64,000 nucleotides of DNA, from assembly GCA_021647585.1 (NCBI GenBank), contig JAKIUK010000010.1, forward strand, positions 13,312-77,311, given 5' to 3'. The notes beneath the pieces were generated by a model. The model searched no databases. It was not told where the DNA came from and saw only the letters and a list, made by a program, of their open reading frames with translations. A program made the translations under genes and the position numbers. Positions 62,030-64,000 of this stretch are shown in pieces. Numbering within the stretch: position 1 is the first letter of the stretch; every line of letters begins with the position of its first letter. This DNA comes from Methylococcaceae bacterium (GTDB taxonomy: Bacteria > Pseudomonadota > Gammaproteobacteria > Methylococcales > Methylomonadaceae).

Positions 62030-64000
62030 TTATACCACAACAATACAATTACGTCCATTTTGTTTTGCTGTATACATTGCACTATCAGCCTCTTCGACAA
62101 TTTCCTTGTAGGTTGCATAAGTTGGCTTATACATACTGACGCCTATGCTTACCGTTAATGCATGCCCTTTAAAACGTTGACTGAGAATTTTACCCTTGCG
62201 TTCGATTTCCTGTCTGATACGCTCAGCATAACAATTAGCGCCATACTCATTGGTGTCGAGTAACACGAAAACAAATTCTTCGCCCCCATAACGACCTATA
62301 AAATCTCTAGGGCGAGTCAGAGTCCTTATAATTTGTGAAACAATTTTAAGTACATCATCGCCTGCCTGGTGACCACATGAATCATTAAATTTTTTAAAGT
62401 AATCTATATCAATAAAACCTACTGCAGTTTGGGGTAATTGTTCTTTTTTTGTTTCAAACAAGGTAGTTAAAAATGCAGTCATCATTCTTTTATTCAACAA
62501 CCCTGTTAATGAATCAAGTTCTGCTCTTCTTTTCTCAAGCTCAAAGCGCTTTGCATTTGCTAATGCAACACCTAATTCATGAACAATAGGGGTGATAAGA
62601 TCGGGACAAGCTAAAGAGATTGGGTTTTGGCTTTTGTAGTTATCCGCATAAAGTAAAGCATTAAGACGATTATGGCTTAATACCGGCATAATCAGAAATT
62701 CTTTCACCTTAAATTGTTGAAGAATTTTTTCATTCTCTTCTGGTTCTGCATTAATAATAATAGGTTTGCGCTCTCTCAAACTATTTAAAATAGCGGGCGG
62801 AAGCAAATCTATTTTAATATTGAAACTTTCGGGGGCTTTTTCATCTTGTGGTTCAGGGCAAGTGTACTTTGCTTCTATATCACGTTGCTTAGGGTTGATC
62901 TTTAGCATAATTAGCCGGTCCAAGTCAAAATCTTGCTGAATGGCAGCTAATGTCCAGGGAACTATTTCATCAGGATTCAGACTTTGATGGGGTGTTGTTA
63001 GACTACTTGTAAAACCATTATTGGGTCGACTAGTTAAAGTATTCGTTTGTTTTGTGTGATGTCCTAATAGCAGTGTAGTTTCAACTAATGAAGCCCGTAA
63101 TTTATTAGGACTAGGAAATTGTATTCCATAAAAGCCCCTTGTACTCTGCATTTCCTGATCAACTTTACTCAATAACGCTTCCATATCCAGTTTCTGGATA
63201 CTTAAATTTTTTGAAACTTCAGGGTCCAAGTCAGGCAAATTGATAACAGAATTTGAACCTATGCCCTGTAACCATGCAATATAATTAGCAAAGCTGACAA
63301 TAGCAATATCTTTGCTATATTTGAAGAATGGACTATTCTGTTCTGGCATTTTATGATGACAGAACACAATTGCAGCAATTTGCTCAGGAATATCCCATTG
63401 CTTACAGAATACAAAACCCATTTCAGCATGGTTTAAACCAAAAAAATCATGTTCTCCCTGAATTGTAGATTGCTCATCATTTTTACAAGCCATAATAAAG
63501 TCGCTGTAACTGACTTTGCCATAGGTCTCAAAAACTATTTTACCTATATCATGCATTAAGCCAGCAGTGTAAATTGAATCGGGGGCCTTATGTTTTAATG
63601 CAGTTGCGATAGCACGACTCAATGAAGCGACAAATAAGCAATGCTGCCAAAAAAAAAGCGGGTCAAACTCATGATTGGCTTTGTGATGTATTAATTTATT
63701 GTAAAATAATTGGTTTAAAGCCAGCTGACGCACAGCTGAAAACCCTAAAATATTAACCGATCGTTTAATAGACGTTATTTTATGGGATAAAGCAAAGGCT
63801 GCTGAATTAACATTTCGTAGTACTTTCGCCGCTAAGGTGGGCTCAGTTTCAATCAATTTAGATAAATCTGCTACATGAGCATTTTCATCATTAGTTAACC
63901 TTAACAGTTTAAGTGCTACAGCAGGAATTACTTGTAACCTATCAACTTTATGCTTCAGTATTGAGTTTGCGGCCTGGTTTATGGCTGAAACATGGTTAAC
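62030..64000 (-). CDS. HDOD-GGDEF diguanylate cyclase, N-terminus beyond the window
   Basis: The reading frame is open to base 64000 on the minus strand, so the gene continues past the right edge. The portion seen is at least 656 residues. Residues nearest the edge form an HDOD domain (LSKLIETEPTLAAKVLRNVN, then LMHDIGKIVFETYG with HD-like residues). Next comes a GAF-like domain (FLIMPVLSHNRLNALLYADN), then a GGDEF domain with active site GRYGGEEF and an inhibitory I-site RPRD just upstream. It should make c-di-GMP, feedback-limited. HDOD-GAF-GGDEF proteins sense unknown signals. Confidence 0.9.
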   Translation of the reverse strand, partial: VNHVSAINQAANSILKHKVDRLQVIPAVALKLLRLTNDENAHVADLSKLIETEPTLAAKVLRNVNSAAFALSHKITSIKRSVNILGFSAVRQLALNQLFYNKLIHHKANHEFDPLFFWQHCLFVASLSRAIATALKHKAPDSIYTAGLMHDIGKIVFETYGKVSYSDFIMACKNDEQSTIQGEHDFFGLNHAEMGFVFCKQWDIPEQIAAIVFCHHKMPEQNSPFFKYSKDIAIVSFANYIAWLQGIGSNSVINLPDLDPEVSKNLSIQKLDMEALLSKVDQEMQSTRGFYGIQFPSPNKLRASLVETTLLLGHHTKQTNTLTSRPNNGFTSSLTTPHQSLNPDEIVPWTLAAIQQDFDLDRLIMLKINPKQRDIEAKYTCPEPQDEKAPESFNIKIDLLPPAILNSLRERKPIIINAEPEENEKILQQFKVKEFLIMPVLSHNRLNALLYADNYKSQNPISLACPDLITPIVHELGVALANAKRFELEKRRAELDSLTGLLNKRMMTAFLTTLFETKKEQLPQTAVGFIDIDYFKKFNDSCGHQAGDDVLKIVSQIIRTLTRPRDFIGRYGGEEFVFVLLDTNEYGANCYAERIRQEIERKGKILSQRFKGHALTVSIGVSMYKPTYATYKEIVEEADSAMYTAKQNGRNCIVVV

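Noticed and set aside
1..64000. CRISPR array, tRNA, rRNA, prophage or intact IS
   Set aside because: No regularly spaced repeats, no tRNA cloverleaf or rRNA sequence, and no transposase, integrase or phage structural gene was recognised.

Overview
The window is AT-rich DNA from a gammaproteobacterium, most likely a Methylococcales-type (methanotroph-related) organism. This is inferred from the mix of gammaproteobacterial housekeeping genes (glnA-glnL-glnG, pdxA-rsmA, DUF2066-purM, tex, cobO), a VPLPA-type exosortase/PEP-CTERM surface system, many c-type cytochromes and a ba3-type oxidase. No rRNA, tRNA, CRISPR array, prophage or intact insertion sequence was found. No methane or methanol oxidation gene is present, so the taxonomic call is tentative.

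Layout. 0-6 kb: nitrogen assimilation, with a duplicated TorF-type porin behind a sigma-54-like promoter, then glutamine synthetase and the NtrB/NtrC pair. 6.5-26 kb: mostly ordinary metabolism (RND exporter, pdxA, rsmA, a DUF6763-ATPase-metA operon, guanine deaminase, purM, AI-2E permease, cytochrome c', a membrane-tethered cold-shock domain, cobO, tex). 26-31 kb: a TIGR04073-type exosortase-associated protein, an HDOD protein, thioredoxin-like and parvulin-like envelope proteins. 31-36.5 kb: a respiratory operon encoding a 50-residue subunit IIa, CuA subunit II, ba3-type subunit I, a dihaem c4-type cytochrome and a heptahaem cytochrome. 37-49.8 kb: the exosortase locus (PrsT-like TPR lipoprotein, MraY/WecA-like transferase, XrtD-like exosortase with fused EpsI domain), a TlpA/DUF4266/DUF3570-fusion operon, a VPLPA-CTERM protein and a SEC-C/TPR/sulfotransferase. 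50-58 kb: two paralogous 740-residue MauG-type dihaem proteins bracketing two PEP-CTERM-like proteins, plus two cyclic-di-GMP-I (GEMM) riboswitches. 58-64 kb: ApbE, a TIGR03790-type protein, a PilZ protein, another PEP-CTERM-like protein and an HDOD-GGDEF diguanylate cyclase that runs off the right edge.

How it fits together. The striking signal is regulatory. Sigma-54-type elements (GG-N10-GC with a TGGCAY-like -24 box) lie upstream of the VPLPA-CTERM gene, the first MauG-type gene and both GEMM riboswitches. One riboswitch leads into a VPVPA-CTERM gene. The other has no recognisable downstream gene before a strong hairpin. With the PilZ and GGDEF genes nearby, the right-hand 20 kb reads as a c-di-GMP- and sigma-54-controlled exported-protein/exopolysaccharide programme in which large dihaem cytochromes are embedded. 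This is inference from motifs; no transcript or homology search could be run.

The intergenic regions also hold several palindromic elements: a 167-bp element with 25-bp perfect terminal inverted repeats, a roughly 150-bp long imperfect palindrome, a 190-bp element with 16-19-bp inverted ends, and a REP-like pair.
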